A stretch of 64,000 bases of DNA from Synechococcus sp. PROS-7-1 (GCF_014279795.1 NZ_CP047945.1:516572-580571); one strand, 5' to 3'; positions 34,013 to 45,466 are shown, numbered from the stretch's first letter. Translations and numbers: made by a program. The notes: generated from the sequence alone by a model not told the origin.

Positions 34013-34849
34013 TCAGAGCAGAGCATCCATCGCATCGAGTACGGCCTCATCCGGGTCGGAGCTGCCTGTGGATTCCGCCAGCCCTCGCAGGGCGATTAGT
34101 TTCAGGCTGTTTTCAGCCAATGTTGAGCTGATGGCTCCCAGGGCTGGATACCAGCCGGTGGCACCAAGATCCATCAGGGCTGCCCGCCGTACCTGCAGCT
34201 GGTCATGTCGCAGCAATGCGACCATCTTGTCCCCCCATTGGGATTCACCGGTGAGCTGAAGCAGAGCCCTGCAGGCGGAACTGCGCACCACCGGACGCTC
34301 GTGGTCGAGGAACAGATGCAGCACCTGAAGCACCTGAGCCTCAGCGACACCGATATCGCCCAAGGCTTCAAGCAGGGCGTCACAGGGTTCCTTCAGTTTT
34401 GGCGTGCCGTCCTCTTGGGCGCCAGCGACGGCTGGCCCGCTGGCCAGCCGTTCCACGAGAAGTGGAACGGCTGCTTTGGCGTTCAGCTGTCCGAGCGATC
34501 GAGCTGCTGCTTCCCTTAATCCATGGTCGTCGTCGTTGAGGGTCTCCAGCAGATCGGGAATCGCCGGGGCGGCAATCGGGCCAAGCTTCCCGAGGGCTCG
34601 AGCAGCATTGCGAGCCACCGCGTTCTCCTCCACATCGTCTCCCAGTCGCCGCGGTCGCCGCTGTTGAAGCGCTTTCCTCAACAGGATCACCGTTTGGGGA
34701 TGCTGGCTGCGTTGACGACCCAGCCACCATGCGGCGTAGTACTGCGCTGAGGGATCGTCATCCAGTTGCAGACGTCTGAGGGCCTCAGCTTCATCGATCG
34801 GATCGCCCGTGCCGCTCTGGGTGGCATCGGCTCCCGGTTGCATCGCCAT
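34013..34849 (-). CDS. cpcE: Phycocyanobilin:C-phycocyanin alpha-84 lyase subunit E
   Basis: CpcE is the partner of CpcF in attaching phycocyanobilin to the phycocyanin alpha chain. The roughly 278-residue protein has several HEAT repeats: PSAQYYAAWWLGRQRSQHP, NAARALGKLGPIAAPAIPDL, LREAAARSLGQLNAKAAVP and VRRAALMDLGATGWYPALG. The conserved YYAAWWLG segment is typical of CpcE. ATGs at 34849 and 34843 are equivalent starts; homology does not require the longer upstream frame. It sits 100 bases downstream of cpcA, beyond a strong terminator, so only read-through transcripts or a private promoter would express it. Confidence 0.92.
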   Translation of the reverse strand: MAMQPGADATQSGTGDPIDEAEALRRLQLDDDPSAQYYAAWWLGRQRSQHPQTVILLRKALQQRRPRRLGDDVEENAVARNAARALGKLGPIAAPAIPDLLETLNDDDHGLREAAARSLGQLNAKAAVPLLVERLASGPAVAGAQEDGTPKLKEPCDALLEALGDIGVAEAQVLQVLHLFLDHERPVVRSSACRALLQLTGESQWGDKMVALLRHDQLQVRRAALMDLGATGWYPALGAISSTLAENSLKLIALRGLAESTGSSDPDEAVLDAMDALL

Positions 34850-34890
34850 GACGGAGCTGGTCTTTAGTGTTGATCTTGCCATTGGCATGG

Positions 34891-34920
34891 CAAAAGAAAG
34901 GCCTCCCTTGCGGGAGGCCT
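34891..34920 (-). terminator. Strong terminator after cpcA
   Basis: AGGCCTCCC and GGGAGGCCT (34899-34907, 34912-34920) form a 9-bp GC-rich stem with a 4-nt loop. On the minus strand it is followed by TTCTTTTG. It ends the cpcBA unit and should reduce flow into cpcE and cpcF. Confidence 0.88.
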
Positions 34921-34960
34921 GAACTTTGCTGGCATTCAAAGCTGCTGGCTGATTGTTCGA

Positions 34961-35449
34961 TCAGACCAGGGCGTTGATGGCGTAGTCGAAGTAGTTGTTG
35001 GCTTCGGTGGCAGCCTCACCACTGAGGCCGTGGTTGGCCTTGATGTACTTCAGAGCTTCCACGTACCAGGAGGGGGAGAGCTCGAAGGTGCGGTTGATCT
35101 CATCGAGACCAGCGATCAGGTAGTCGTCCATAGGACCGGTGCCACCAGCGACCAGGCAGTAGGTCACCATTCGCAGGTAGTAGCCGATGTCACGGGAGCA
35201 CTTGGCCTTACCTTCCGGGGTGGAGGCGTAGGTCGGTCCCTGCATCTGGGTGGTGTAGGGAAACTTGGTATACACGGCCTGTGCAGCACCGTTCACCAGG
35301 GTGTCAGCCTTGGCGGTCAGGGCTTTGGCAGCCTCCAGGGAGGCTTTCGCACGGTTGAAGCGTCCGAAAGCACCCTGGATTTCCGTATTGCTGAGGAAAC
35401 GTCCTTGGGAGTCTGCTGCGGATACAGCTTCGGTGAGGGGGGTTTTCAT
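34961..35449 (-). CDS. cpcA: C-phycocyanin alpha subunit
   Basis: A 162-residue globin-like biliprotein of the phycobilisome rod. It has the alpha-chain N-terminus [18 protein letters not shown] and the bilin site [14 protein letters not shown], where Cys-84 binds phycocyanobilin through a thioether bond made by CpcE/CpcF. There is no second bilin site, so it is a single-chromophore alpha chain. It follows cpcB by 42 bases and is co-transcribed. Downstream is a strong terminator. Confidence 0.98.
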   Translation of the reverse strand: MKTPLTEAVSAADSQGRFLSNTEIQGAFGRFNRAKASLEAAKALTAKADTLVNGAAQAVYTKFPYTTQMQGPTYASTPEGKAKCSRDIGYYLRMVTYCLVAGGTGPMDDYLIAGLDEINRTFELSPSWYVEALKYIKANHGLSGEAATEANNYFDYAINALV

Positions 35450-35491
35450 GGATCCGAGGAAGATGATTGTGACGGTCTGAACCGAGCCTGA

Positions 35492-36010
35492 TCAGGCAAC
35501 AGCGGCGGCAGCGCGGTCGAAGTAGGTGCCGATTTCGCTCATCAAAGCTGTGCAGTCGCCTTGCGTAATGCCGTTTCTGTCGTTGGCGATCGAGATGGCG
35601 GAGTCCTTCATCAGATTCACGCCGGCAGCCACGGAAGCACCGGGGGTGCCCAGAGCCAGGTAGGTCTCACGCAGACCGTTCAGGCAGCGGTCTTCCATCA
35701 CGGAAGCGTCGCCGGTGAAGATCGCGTAGGTCACATAGCGAAGGATGATCTCCATGTCGCGCAGGCAAGCAGCCATGCGACGGGAGGTGTAGGCATTGCC
35801 GCCTGGGGCGATCAGTGCAGGCTGCTGGGCGAACAGCTGGCGAGCTGCGTCGGCAACGATGCTGGAAGCGTTGCTGGTGATGCGGTTGACGGCATCCAGG
35901 CGCTTATTGCTTTCGGAAACCATCGCGGCCAGGGCGTCGATTTCGCTGGCGTTGAGGAATTGGCCCCGGGCATCGGCCTGGGCGACAACCTTGGTGAAGG
36001 CGTCGAACAT
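35492..36010 (-). CDS. cpcB: C-phycocyanin beta subunit
   Basis: A 172-residue biliprotein. Bilin cysteines are Cys-82 in [19 protein letters not shown] and Cys-153 in [15 protein letters not shown]; position 50 is Ser, so there is no doubly linked bilin. Asn-72 in [10 protein letters not shown] is the usual methylated asparagine. It forms (alpha-beta)6 rod discs with CpcA at the base of the rod. The ATG at 36010 has a good ribosome-binding site (AAGGAG). It is the first gene of the cpcBA unit. Confidence 0.98.
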   Translation of the reverse strand: MFDAFTKVVAQADARGQFLNASEIDALAAMVSESNKRLDAVNRITSNASSIVADAARQLFAQQPALIAPGGNAYTSRRMAACLRDMEIILRYVTYAIFTGDASVMEDRCLNGLRETYLALGTPGASVAAGVNLMKDSAISIANDRNGITQGDCTALMSEIGTYFDRAAAAVA

Positions 36011-36033
36011 TGGTTAACTCCTTGGATCTTGAT

Positions 36034-36052
36034 TGAAGATTAGGAATCTTCA
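36034..36052 (-). promoter_or_regulatory. Leader hairpin before cpcB
   Basis: TGAAGATT and AATCTTCA pair perfectly (8 bp) around a 3-nt loop, in the 5' leader just upstream of the cpcB ribosome-binding site. It may stabilise the abundant mRNA or tune translation. Confidence 0.35.
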
Positions 36053-36136
36053 GAGCTGAATGGGGACGGCCGGGAAGCTGTGCCCATCCCGTCGTTGGAG
36101 ATTCTCGCCAATGGGTTTGGACAGTCCCGAAGGCTG

Positions 36137-36165
36137 TTCATAATGTTTAATCCCCTGTCGATCAA
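36137..36165 (-). promoter_or_regulatory. Candidate sigma-70-type promoter of cpcBA
   Basis: Reading the minus strand, TTGATC (36165-36160) and TATGAA (36142-36137) are separated by exactly 17 bases. A transcript starting near 36130 would have a leader of about 120 bases, in keeping with long phycocyanin leaders. Pattern only; no mapped start. Confidence 0.5.
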
Positions 36166-36191
36166 TTAATCGAAGGGCGCGCTCGCTGCAG

Positions 36192-38232
<2,041 letters not shown>

Positions 38233-38259
38233 TGAGCAGGGCTTGGTACGCATCGTTTC

Positions 38260-38475
38260 TTAGGCGTTGCTCTCGCTGCGGATCTGTTCGTCCAGCTGGG
38301 CTAACACGGCCTCGAGGCGCTGCAGCTCGGGATGTTCGCTGAGTGTGAGTTCAATGCGCTTCTGGGGCAGCTTCAGTTTCTGCCCCATGGCGACCACATC
38401 GTCTTTCAAGCGATCCCTGTAGGCGGAGAGTTCCTCGACGGTGGCTTTCAGGTCATCGAGAGAGGGATCAGCCAT
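38260..38475 (-). CDS. Small coiled-coil protein of phycobilisome locus
   Basis: A 71-residue, almost wholly helical protein: LDDLKATVEELSAYRDRLKDDVVAMGQKL then LQRLEAVLAQLDEQI, a likely antiparallel coiled coil. No bilin-binding or linker motif. It lies 27 bases upstream of the CpeS/U-type gene and would be first in a unit leading to pebA and pebB. Function unknown; its position suggests a role in phycobilisome or bilin metabolism. Confidence 0.65.
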   Translation of the reverse strand: MADPSLDDLKATVEELSAYRDRLKDDVVAMGQKLKLPQKRIELTLSEHPELQRLEAVLAQLDEQIRSESNA

Positions 38476-39398
<923 letters not shown>

Positions 39399-39413
39399 AT
39401 CAGCGAGAGATAA

Positions 39414-39947
<534 letters not shown>

Positions 39948-39973
39948 TCAGGTTCTGATTCAGTCGAACGTTG

Positions 39974-40002
39974 AAAGGGGGCCTTCGGGCCTCCTTTTTT
40001 TT
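39974..40002 (+). terminator. Strong terminator after cpeA
   Basis: AAAGGGGGCC (39974-39983) pairs with GGCCTCCTTT (39988-39997) around a TTCG tetraloop (one G-T pair), followed by TTTTT. A classical intrinsic terminator ending the cpeBA unit. Confidence 0.92.
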
Positions 40003-40084
40003 GTCTTGTTGAGATCATGGGTTTGGGAAGTCCGAGCCCTGATCTGCGTTTTAGGGTCGCGTCTTCATCGCTTGAATCGCGGAC

Positions 40085-40714
40085 ATGGGTGCTGAACACG
40101 ACGCCGTGCCCGACCTCGATCGGTTGTTCGCCGATCTGGCTCACCCCAATCCCTACATCCAGACCGAGGCCTTCACGGCGATGGCGGAGCATTGGCAAGC
40201 CGAAGCCATGCCGCGTTTGATTGCTCTGTTGGACCAGCCCGATGTGTCGCTGCGGCGGGCTTCCGTACGGGGGCTGGGTGCATTCGGGGAACGTGCCATG
40301 CAACCCATCGCCGATTGCTTTCGCTCCAGTGCTGATGGCACCGTGCGGGCCAGTTGTGTGAAGGCCTATGCCCAGTTGGCCTCCAACTACCCCGGGCTTC
40401 CCTTCAGCGAGGAGGCGATGCAGGTGCTTCGCGATGGCCTTCAGGACAGCTCACCGGTGGTTGCTGTTGCCTCCGTGATGGCTCTCGGTCAGGTGGGGCA
40501 GCAGGCTGTTTCGTTGCTGCTGGAGATCAGTCGCGGTGACAATCCGGCCCAGGGTGTTGCTGCGGTGAATGCCTTGGCTGAGATCAACGACCCTGCTGTG
40601 GAGCAAGGGTTTGAAGAGCTGCTCGCCGACCCAAGCATCGATGGCTATGTGCGTGAAACGCTTACTTCAGCTTTGCTGCGTGTGCGCGATCTCAAGGCGC
40701 GTCAGCCGTCCTGA
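40085..40714 (+). CDS. cpeZ: HEAT-repeat phycoerythrin lyase/chaperone CpeZ
   Basis: A 209-residue helical-repeat protein: HPNPYIQTEAFTAMAEHW, VSLRRASVRGLGAFGERAM, VRASCVKAYAQLASNY, VVAVASVMALGQVGQQA and AAVNALAEINDPAVEQGF are five HEAT-like units. Length and the opening fit CpeZ, which works with CpeY in attaching phycoerythrobilin to CpeA and acts as a chaperone in other steps. Placed right after cpeBA and beyond their terminator. Its 3' end overlaps the convergent CpeF-like gene by 13 bases. Confidence 0.78.
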   Translation: MGAEHDAVPDLDRLFADLAHPNPYIQTEAFTAMAEHWQAEAMPRLIALLDQPDVSLRRASVRGLGAFGERAMQPIADCFRSSADGTVRASCVKAYAQLASNYPGLPFSEEAMQVLRDGLQDSSPVVAVASVMALGQVGQQAVSLLLEISRGDNPAQGVAAVNALAEINDPAVEQGFEELLADPSIDGYVRETLTSALLRVRDLKARQPS

Positions 40715-41598
40715 TCCAGCTGGTTGATGGCGAGTTGAAGCACCGCTTTGACGTCGGCTTGTTGTTCCCGTTCCAGTTGCTGGGACAGGCTTGCAATGCT
40801 GCCCGCTGCTTGCAATTTCATCAGGGAGAGTGCCGCATTTTTGCGGACCTGCCCTTGTGGATCGCTGAGTAGGGGTTCCAGTCGGGGGACGGCCCAATCG
40901 GGGCTGTGCAATTTGCCCAGCAGGGTTGCTGCTTCCGCGCGAACGTCGGTTTCGGCATCGGTGAGCGCATTTTCCACCAGCTCTCGGGCGGCATCGTCCC
41001 CCAGGGCTTGGATCTGATCGCCGAGGGCTGCAATTGCTGCACAACGAATTTCCGCATGCTCCGATGTGGCGGCCTTGCGCAGCGCCTCCGGTGCACGGGC
41101 CCCCACGAAAGCCAGGCCCCAACTGGCCAGTCCCAGCTGCATGGCGGTGCTGCTGGGATTGATCAGAATCTCGAGCATTCCATCAATGGCTTCTTCTCCC
41201 ACGGCGGCCATGGCACCCACGGCGGACCCCTGCACCACCGGATCCGGATCCTGTAGCAGGGCCTTCTGCAGCACGGGGAGTGCCCGGGGGTCTTCGATCA
41301 AGGTGAGCGTTTTGGCTGCTGCGCGCCGCACCGTGACGCTTTCATGCTCAGCCAGGGCGCGACACAACGACGGCACGGCAGCCTTGCCCACCACGCCAAG
41401 GCTCTCGGCAAAGGTGAGACGCATCAGGCCGCGGGGATCACCCAGACCGGCCACCATCCGCTCGATGCTTTCACCGTCGGCAGCAGGCACCTCGCCATTG
41501 CGCAACTGCTGCTTCAGTTCTTTCGCCAGTTCACTGGCTTCGTCTTCGTTCAGCTGTTGGCTTTGCCCGTTAACGGACAGAGACGGAAGGTCACTCAT
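40702..41598 (-). CDS. HEAT-repeat bilin lyase, CpeF/MpeV-like
   Basis: A 298-residue HEAT-repeat protein: MRLTFAESLGVVGKAAVPSL, VTVRRAAAKTLTLIEDPRAL, VVQGSAVGAMAAVGEEAI, IRCAAIAALGDQIQALGD, VRAEAATLLGKLHSPDWAVP and VRKNAALSLMKLQAAGS. Among phycobilisome lyases this length and position fit CpeF (also called MpeV in related strains), which attaches the doubly linked bilin to beta Cys-50/Cys-61 of phycoerythrin, a site present in the CpeB encoded here. MpeU is an alternative, less likely without phycoerythrin II. Divergent from the next gene, with 77 bases between. Confidence 0.65.
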   Translation of the reverse strand: MSDLPSLSVNGQSQQLNEDEASELAKELKQQLRNGEVPAADGESIERMVAGLGDPRGLMRLTFAESLGVVGKAAVPSLCRALAEHESVTVRRAAAKTLTLIEDPRALPVLQKALLQDPDPVVQGSAVGAMAAVGEEAIDGMLEILINPSSTAMQLGLASWGLAFVGARAPEALRKAATSEHAEIRCAAIAALGDQIQALGDDAARELVENALTDAETDVRAEAATLLGKLHSPDWAVPRLEPLLSDPQGQVRKNAALSLMKLQAAGSIASLSQQLEREQQADVKAVLQLAINQLDQDG

Positions 41599-41675
41599 AA
41601 CCGTTGCGCACCGGAGGCCATGAATTATCGAACTTCGTCCTCTCGCTCTAGGGTCTTCGTCACAGAGCTAGAGCC

Positions 41676-42101
41676 ATGACCTGCTTCGTCCTTTCTCACA
41701 ACTTGCAGGTGCAGTCTGAGGATTTACCGGCCTTGTCTGCTGCCGAATTGGCTGCCGGTTTGCAGGCCCATGGGGACTGGATCAGCACCGTTGAACCGCT
41801 GGCTCACCCCCATTGGTTGGTGAAGCTGGAGGCAGAGGGCAGTGCCGATGAGCTGGCCGATGCCCTGGTTCGGACCTGGCGGTCCTTCCGCAAGGCATGC
41901 GGACACGCTGAGGATCACAACCTGCTGGCCCTTGGGGGTCGGAAGGACACTGCTGGCGCCCCTGGTTCACCGCTTCAAGAGGGCAGTTGGGGCGTGGATG
42001 TGGTGGAAACCATTGATGGCCCTGCTTTCCTGCAGGCCATCAACTGGGAGGGTTTGAAAGAGGGACGCCCAGCTGATGGCGTGTTTGAACGCAGCGCCTA
42101 G
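41676..42101 (+). CDS. Unknown protein of phycobilisome locus
   Basis: A 141-residue soluble protein, acidic, with no membrane segment. Recognisable pieces are a tidy N-terminal helix-strand unit (SAAELAAGLQAHGDWISTVE, HPHWLVKLEAEGSADELADAL) which might be a small alpha/beta fold, and a C-terminal WGVDVVETIDGPAFLQAINW. No bilin cysteine motif, HEAT or linker domain. It lies between the CpeF-like gene and a CpcD-like small protein, convergent with the latter at 4 bases. Function unknown. Confidence 0.6.
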   Translation: MTCFVLSHNLQVQSEDLPALSAAELAAGLQAHGDWISTVEPLAHPHWLVKLEAEGSADELADALVRTWRSFRKACGHAEDHNLLALGGRKDTAGAPGSPLQEGSWGVDVVETIDGPAFLQAINWEGLKEGRPADGVFERSA

Positions 42102-42105
42102 GGCG

Positions 42106-42369
42106 TCACTTTTTGGTGCGGCGTCTCCGCTTGGACGTTTCTTTGACCGGGCTTGTGGCCTCTGCCGAAGGGGTTGGCTGCGCCTCTGCCGTTGCCGTGT
42201 CTGCACCCTGTGCCCGCACCGACAAAATCTGGATGCCGCGTTGATGCATCAGCTGAAAGTTACGGCTGAGCAGGTTGAAGGGCACACGTTGGTGCCGCGC
42301 GCTGCGCAGGGGCATATCAACGCCGATGCCCGTGGCCACGTGCAAGGAGTTCGCCAAGGAAGGCCCCAT
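42106..42369 (-). CDS. Small protein with CpcD-like linker motif
   Basis: An 87-residue protein from ATG 42369. Residues 1-53 resemble the CpcD-type capping/linker domain found at the C-termini of rod linkers: a strand region LRSARHQRVPFNLLSRN and the ending FQLMHQRGIQILSVR, compare the QKRGGRILSI and HRRGGRIVSI endings of the nearby linkers. The tail (about 55-87) is Ala/Pro/Thr-rich and ends in the very basic TSKRRRRTKK. No long linker domain. It could cap a rod end. The frame stays open upstream toward the cpeY start, but I prefer this ATG. Confidence 0.55.
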   Translation of the reverse strand: MGPSLANSLHVATGIGVDMPLRSARHQRVPFNLLSRNFQLMHQRGIQILSVRAQGADTATAEAQPTPSAEATSPVKETSKRRRRTKK

Positions 42370-42523
42370 TTTGTGCTCGAAATGACTTGTGTCAGGTTGC
42401 CCTGACTTAGTGATTGTTTCCAGCGCATGGACACTTCTTAATGCAAGCGCCACTGCGGCCATCGGCGCTGCAGAGTCGTGGTCTGTTTCTGCTTGGGCGG
42501 GCGCTGCCGCCGGGATTGTTTTC

Positions 42524-43807
42524 GTGAGCCGCTTCGACAACATCCATCAGGGCTTGTCCCACGAGGAAGCTCTGCGCATTCTCACGTTGCCGTTGGACCA
42601 ATTGGATTCCGCCAGTGACTACTACATGGCGGTGTCGCACCTGATCAACTTCCCGGGTGAGCCCACCCAACGCGCCCTGATTGAGCTGCTGAACGACTCG
42701 GATGAGCAGCAAGCCAAAAAGCTGGCGCGCCGCAAAGCCGTTGAAGTGTTGGGCCGGCTGAAGGTGGACGAGGCAGCTCCTGCCATTGGCAGCTGCTTGG
42801 ACAGTGATGACCCCTACCTGGTGGAGAACAGCGCCTGGGCGTTGGAACAGCTCGGGAGTGCATCAACAGCCCTGCATCAACGCATGACTGCTTTGCTGCA
42901 GGACCCTGCACAGAACAGGCGTGTGCTGATTCAGAGCTTGGCCGGGTTGAAGGTCACGGCGGCGTTGCCCGCGATTGAAGCGCTGATCGATGACGACGTT
43001 CCTGGGGTGCGCGGTGCCGCACGCTCGGCGTTGGCGCGGTTGACGGGGCGGGTGGATCAGGTGGCAGCCCTGGAAGACCACCTCACGCTGCCCAACCAAA
43101 TGGACCGGCATTCCGCCATTCAGGATCTGATCGATTGTCAGGCCGTTCAGTGGCTGCCCAGCATCCTCCAGGCCCCGGTTTCGCCGGTGTTTCGCATGCG
43201 CGCGCTTACCGCGCTCTGGCCCGAGGGGGCCCTCACCTGCGAGGGGCTCGACCTCGTCGAAGCTGTTGATCGCCTGTTGCTGGATCGTCCGGATGATCTG
43301 GTGTTGGTGCATCGCTACGACGCCACGCCGGCCGACGATTTCCTGATTCAGGAATTTTTCGGCACGGATTTCAGCCGCGCTTATCTCGGGCTGACGACAG
43401 TTCGTTCCCGGCCAGCGCTGTTGCTCTGGCCGTTGCTGAAGCAGCGCTGGATCGACGAGGCTCACAATGATTACGGGGCCCACTATTTCTTCATCCGCTT
43501 GTTCACCGCCGTGCGCGACTGGCCGGACGATGCCCTGGAGACCATCACAACGTGGTTGCTGGAGGCGGTGGACACACGCCGGCCCCAGTTCATGAAGTCC
43601 AAGCCCGCGGCACTGCTCGGCTTGGCAGCCCTGGCTCCAGATGTGTGCCGACAGCACCTCAGCCGCTGGCTCGATCCGCAAGCCACCTCCTTCTGGGAGT
43701 GCCGCTATGCCGCCGTGATGGCCATGGATCAGCTGGGCGTTGCGCCTGAGTCGGATGCCGATCCGCATCCGTATGTGTCGGCCCGCTTGGCCCGTGTCAA
43801 GAACTGA
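42524..43807 (+). CDS. cpeY: HEAT-repeat phycoerythrobilin lyase CpeY
   Basis: A 427-residue protein starting at GTG 42524 (SRFDNIHQGLSHEEALRIL, the CpeY/MpeY/MpeZ family opening). HEAT repeats include RRKAVEVLGRLKVDEAAPAI, VENSAWALEQLGSASTAL, VRGAARSALARLTGRVD and a conserved end ECRYAAVMAMDQLGV. CpeY with CpeZ attaches phycoerythrobilin to Cys-82 of CpeA. MpeY and MpeZ modify phycoerythrin II, absent here, so CpeY is the best call. Its 3' end overlaps cpeR by 11 bases on the opposite strand. Confidence 0.85.
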   Translation: MSRFDNIHQGLSHEEALRILTLPLDQLDSASDYYMAVSHLINFPGEPTQRALIELLNDSDEQQAKKLARRKAVEVLGRLKVDEAAPAIGSCLDSDDPYLVENSAWALEQLGSASTALHQRMTALLQDPAQNRRVLIQSLAGLKVTAALPAIEALIDDDVPGVRGAARSALARLTGRVDQVAALEDHLTLPNQMDRHSAIQDLIDCQAVQWLPSILQAPVSPVFRMRALTALWPEGALTCEGLDLVEAVDRLLLDRPDDLVLVHRYDATPADDFLIQEFFGTDFSRAYLGLTTVRSRPALLLWPLLKQRWIDEAHNDYGAHYFFIRLFTAVRDWPDDALETITTWLLEAVDTRRPQFMKSKPAALLGLAALAPDVCRQHLSRWLDPQATSFWECRYAAVMAMDQLGVAPESDADPHPYVSARLARVKN

Positions 43808-44108
43808 TCTCTGAATAGCGGGTTTTGTTGGCCCCGCGGCTTGCCCAGTACTGAACAAGTTGTTCCCCGCCGGGGCGGGGAACACTGGCGATGGCGCGCA
43901 GAATCTTGAAGGAACGGTTCGGACCCATGGGCCAGTTGCCCACAGCCTTCACTTCACGAACACGGCCTCCCATCGATCCAAGGCAGCTCTCGAAGCGTTC
44001 GAGTTGGGCCTGATCAACAGTTTCGAAGATGAAGTCGGTGCCCTGACAGATCAGATGCTGGGATCGGATCCAGGTTCTCAGCTGTTTTTCGGCAGGGCTT
44101 GCAGGCAT
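43797..44108 (-). CDS. cpeR: Phycoerythrin operon activator CpeR
   Basis: A 103-residue small protein resembling CpeR, needed for expression of phycoerythrin genes in response to light colour in Fremyella and conserved in marine Synechococcus. Conserved blocks: EKQLRTWIRSQHLICQGTDF, QLERFESCLGSMGGRV and GPNRSFKILRAIASVPRP, ending WASRGANKTRYSEI. No obvious DNA-binding motif. It follows cpeT by 21 bases on the same strand, a typical pairing. Confidence 0.85.
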   Translation of the reverse strand: MPASPAEKQLRTWIRSQHLICQGTDFIFETVDQAQLERFESCLGSMGGRVREVKAVGNWPMGPNRSFKILRAIASVPRPGGEQLVQYWASRGANKTRYSEISS

Positions 44109-44129
44109 GGTTTTAAAAAGTTGCCTGGC

Positions 44130-44741
44130 TCAGTCGTTGAGCCCCTTGAGCCAATCTTCATTCAGATCGTCGGCCAAGGACGCGACCCGTTGAAACTGCA
44201 GCATGCCGTGTTCTGACCCCCAGACCAGGTCATCGCTGTCTGGATCGAAGCCTCGGTCACGGCTGCTCCAGGAGTGCGCATCCACTTGCACTTCACTCAC
44301 CAGATAGGTCAGCCGTCCATCCCGAGGAACCAGGCATCCTTTGCCGGGCTCAACGCGGCCTTCATAAGCATTGGCGCCACAACTTTGGAAGTGCATTGCG
44401 CAGCCGCAGCGCGCTTGAAGCGTGTCGGGTTGGATGGCCGCCAGCAGGGCGGGGTGCTGGGGCGCACCGGCGACCCGTTCCGGTTGGGCCATGCCGAAGT
44501 TCTCCACCACGTGAACGCCGTTGTCGCCTTCGCGCAGCCGGTGCACGCCCTGGCGGTAGGGACGCCAGGGATCGTGGTCATAACTTTGCTCTGAATAGAA
44601 GCCAGGCCCCTTCAGCACATCCCAGGGCAGCGGCATGAAGAAGATGTTGATGTGCGCGAATTTGCTCGGGTCGTTCTGGGCTTGTTCCTGGTTGCTGTAG
44701 TGGCCGCAGAGCGTGCGGGCGAAGAGCAGGGAAGGATGCAT
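44130..44741 (-). CDS. cpeT: Phycoerythrin beta-165-type lyase CpeT
   Basis: A 203-residue beta-barrel lyase of the CpcT/CpeT family. It opens FARTLCGHYSNQEQAQNDPSK, then FAHINIFFMPLPWDVLKGPG, FYSEQSYDHDPWRPYRQG, GANAYEGRVEPGKGC and STIDRGFD-type WSSRDRGFDPDSDDLVWGSE, where the family binds bilin. It should attach phycoerythrobilin to the third beta site (Cys-167 here). It lies between cpeS and cpeR in the same direction. Confidence 0.9.
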   Translation of the reverse strand: MHPSLLFARTLCGHYSNQEQAQNDPSKFAHINIFFMPLPWDVLKGPGFYSEQSYDHDPWRPYRQGVHRLREGDNGVHVVENFGMAQPERVAGAPQHPALLAAIQPDTLQARCGCAMHFQSCGANAYEGRVEPGKGCLVPRDGRLTYLVSEVQVDAHSWSSRDRGFDPDSDDLVWGSEHGMLQFQRVASLADDLNEDWLKGLND

Positions 44742-44756
44742 CGGTACCAGGCAGGC

Positions 44757-45293
44757 TCAGACAGACAACCGCCTCACCTCGGAGGCGAAGGAGGTTTGCA
44801 GCACCCCGGATCCTTCGGAGGTGCGCAGCACGGAGGAGCGGCAGCGCACGTGTTCGGAGACAAACCAGATCCGCTCTTCAGCGATCGACTGCCCGTAGCG
44901 GGTGTTGAGCACGAAGGTGCCATCCGAGAGGAAGCGATAGCGGGAGATCGCCTGTTCTGCTTCGGCGTAGCCCACACTGCGAAGCAGTTGCCCTTCCGTG
45001 TCGTTGTCAGGCACCGGAACGAGGATGCAGGACCCCGCCGAGACCTCGGACGGATCATCGGGCTCCCAGTCGCTTTCGGCATTCCACTCCATCAGGAACG
45101 GCGCTTCGGGTTCTCCTGAAAGAGCAGCCGTCTGCTCTTGAATCAACTCCTGAACGCGTTTGTCGTCGAGCTTGAGCCGCTGGATGCTGATCTGGCTCAG
45201 CACCTCTTCAAATTGCTGAAAAGCGAGGGAATGGCCGCTTCGCATGGAGCGCCATTGACCCTCGCTGCGTTCGACGAACGTCGCAAGATTCAT
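44757..45293 (-). CDS. cpeS: Chromophore lyase CpeS
   Basis: A 178-residue lipocalin-like lyase that attaches phycoerythrobilin to Cys-82 of CpeB. The family start MNLATFVERSEGQWRSMRSG, with WRSxR, sits at ATG 45293. Later blocks are FLMEWNAESDWEP, ISRYRFLSDGTFVLNTRYG and RIWFVSEHVRCRSSVLRTS. The frame is open upstream, but the family start fixes the ATG. It follows a 54-residue small gene by 8 bases and precedes cpeT by 15. Confidence 0.9.
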   Translation of the reverse strand: MNLATFVERSEGQWRSMRSGHSLAFQQFEEVLSQISIQRLKLDDKRVQELIQEQTAALSGEPEAPFLMEWNAESDWEPDDPSEVSAGSCILVPVPDNDTEGQLLRSVGYAEAEQAISRYRFLSDGTFVLNTRYGQSIAEERIWFVSEHVRCRSSVLRTSEGSGVLQTSFASEVRRLSV

Positions 45294-45301
45294 TGAGGAA
45301 A

Positions 45302-45466
45302 TCAGCCCTTGATTTCCGTGTTCGCACTGGAATCGGTGCGCGCTGTTTGCACCATGTGCACCATGGATTCCACCATCATCGCCATCGCCATCGGCACGCT
45401 GGCGGTGGATGGCCCGTTGGTTTGGCCCGGCCGTTCGTTGGGGTTGCTTTGACGAAGTAGGGGCAT
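45302..45466 (-). CDS. Small Met-rich protein upstream of cpeS
   Basis: A 54-residue frame from ATG 45466 to TGA 45302. It has a Pro/Asn/Gly-rich N-terminus (NPNERPGQTNGPSTAS), a methionine-rich middle (VPMAMAMMVESMVHMVQ) that could be an amphipathic helix, and a polar tail. It lies 8 bases before cpeS and just after a terminator, which would make it the first gene of the cpeS-cpeT-cpeR unit. Function unknown; could be a conserved small phycobilisome-locus protein or a leader peptide. Confidence 0.5.
   Translation of the reverse strand: MPLLRQSNPNERPGQTNGPSTASVPMAMAMMVESMVHMVQTARTDSSANTEIKG

Noticed and set aside
42389-42523. Upstream extension of cpeY
   Set aside because: The family N-terminus begins at GTG 42524; the earlier part lies in the divergent promoter region.
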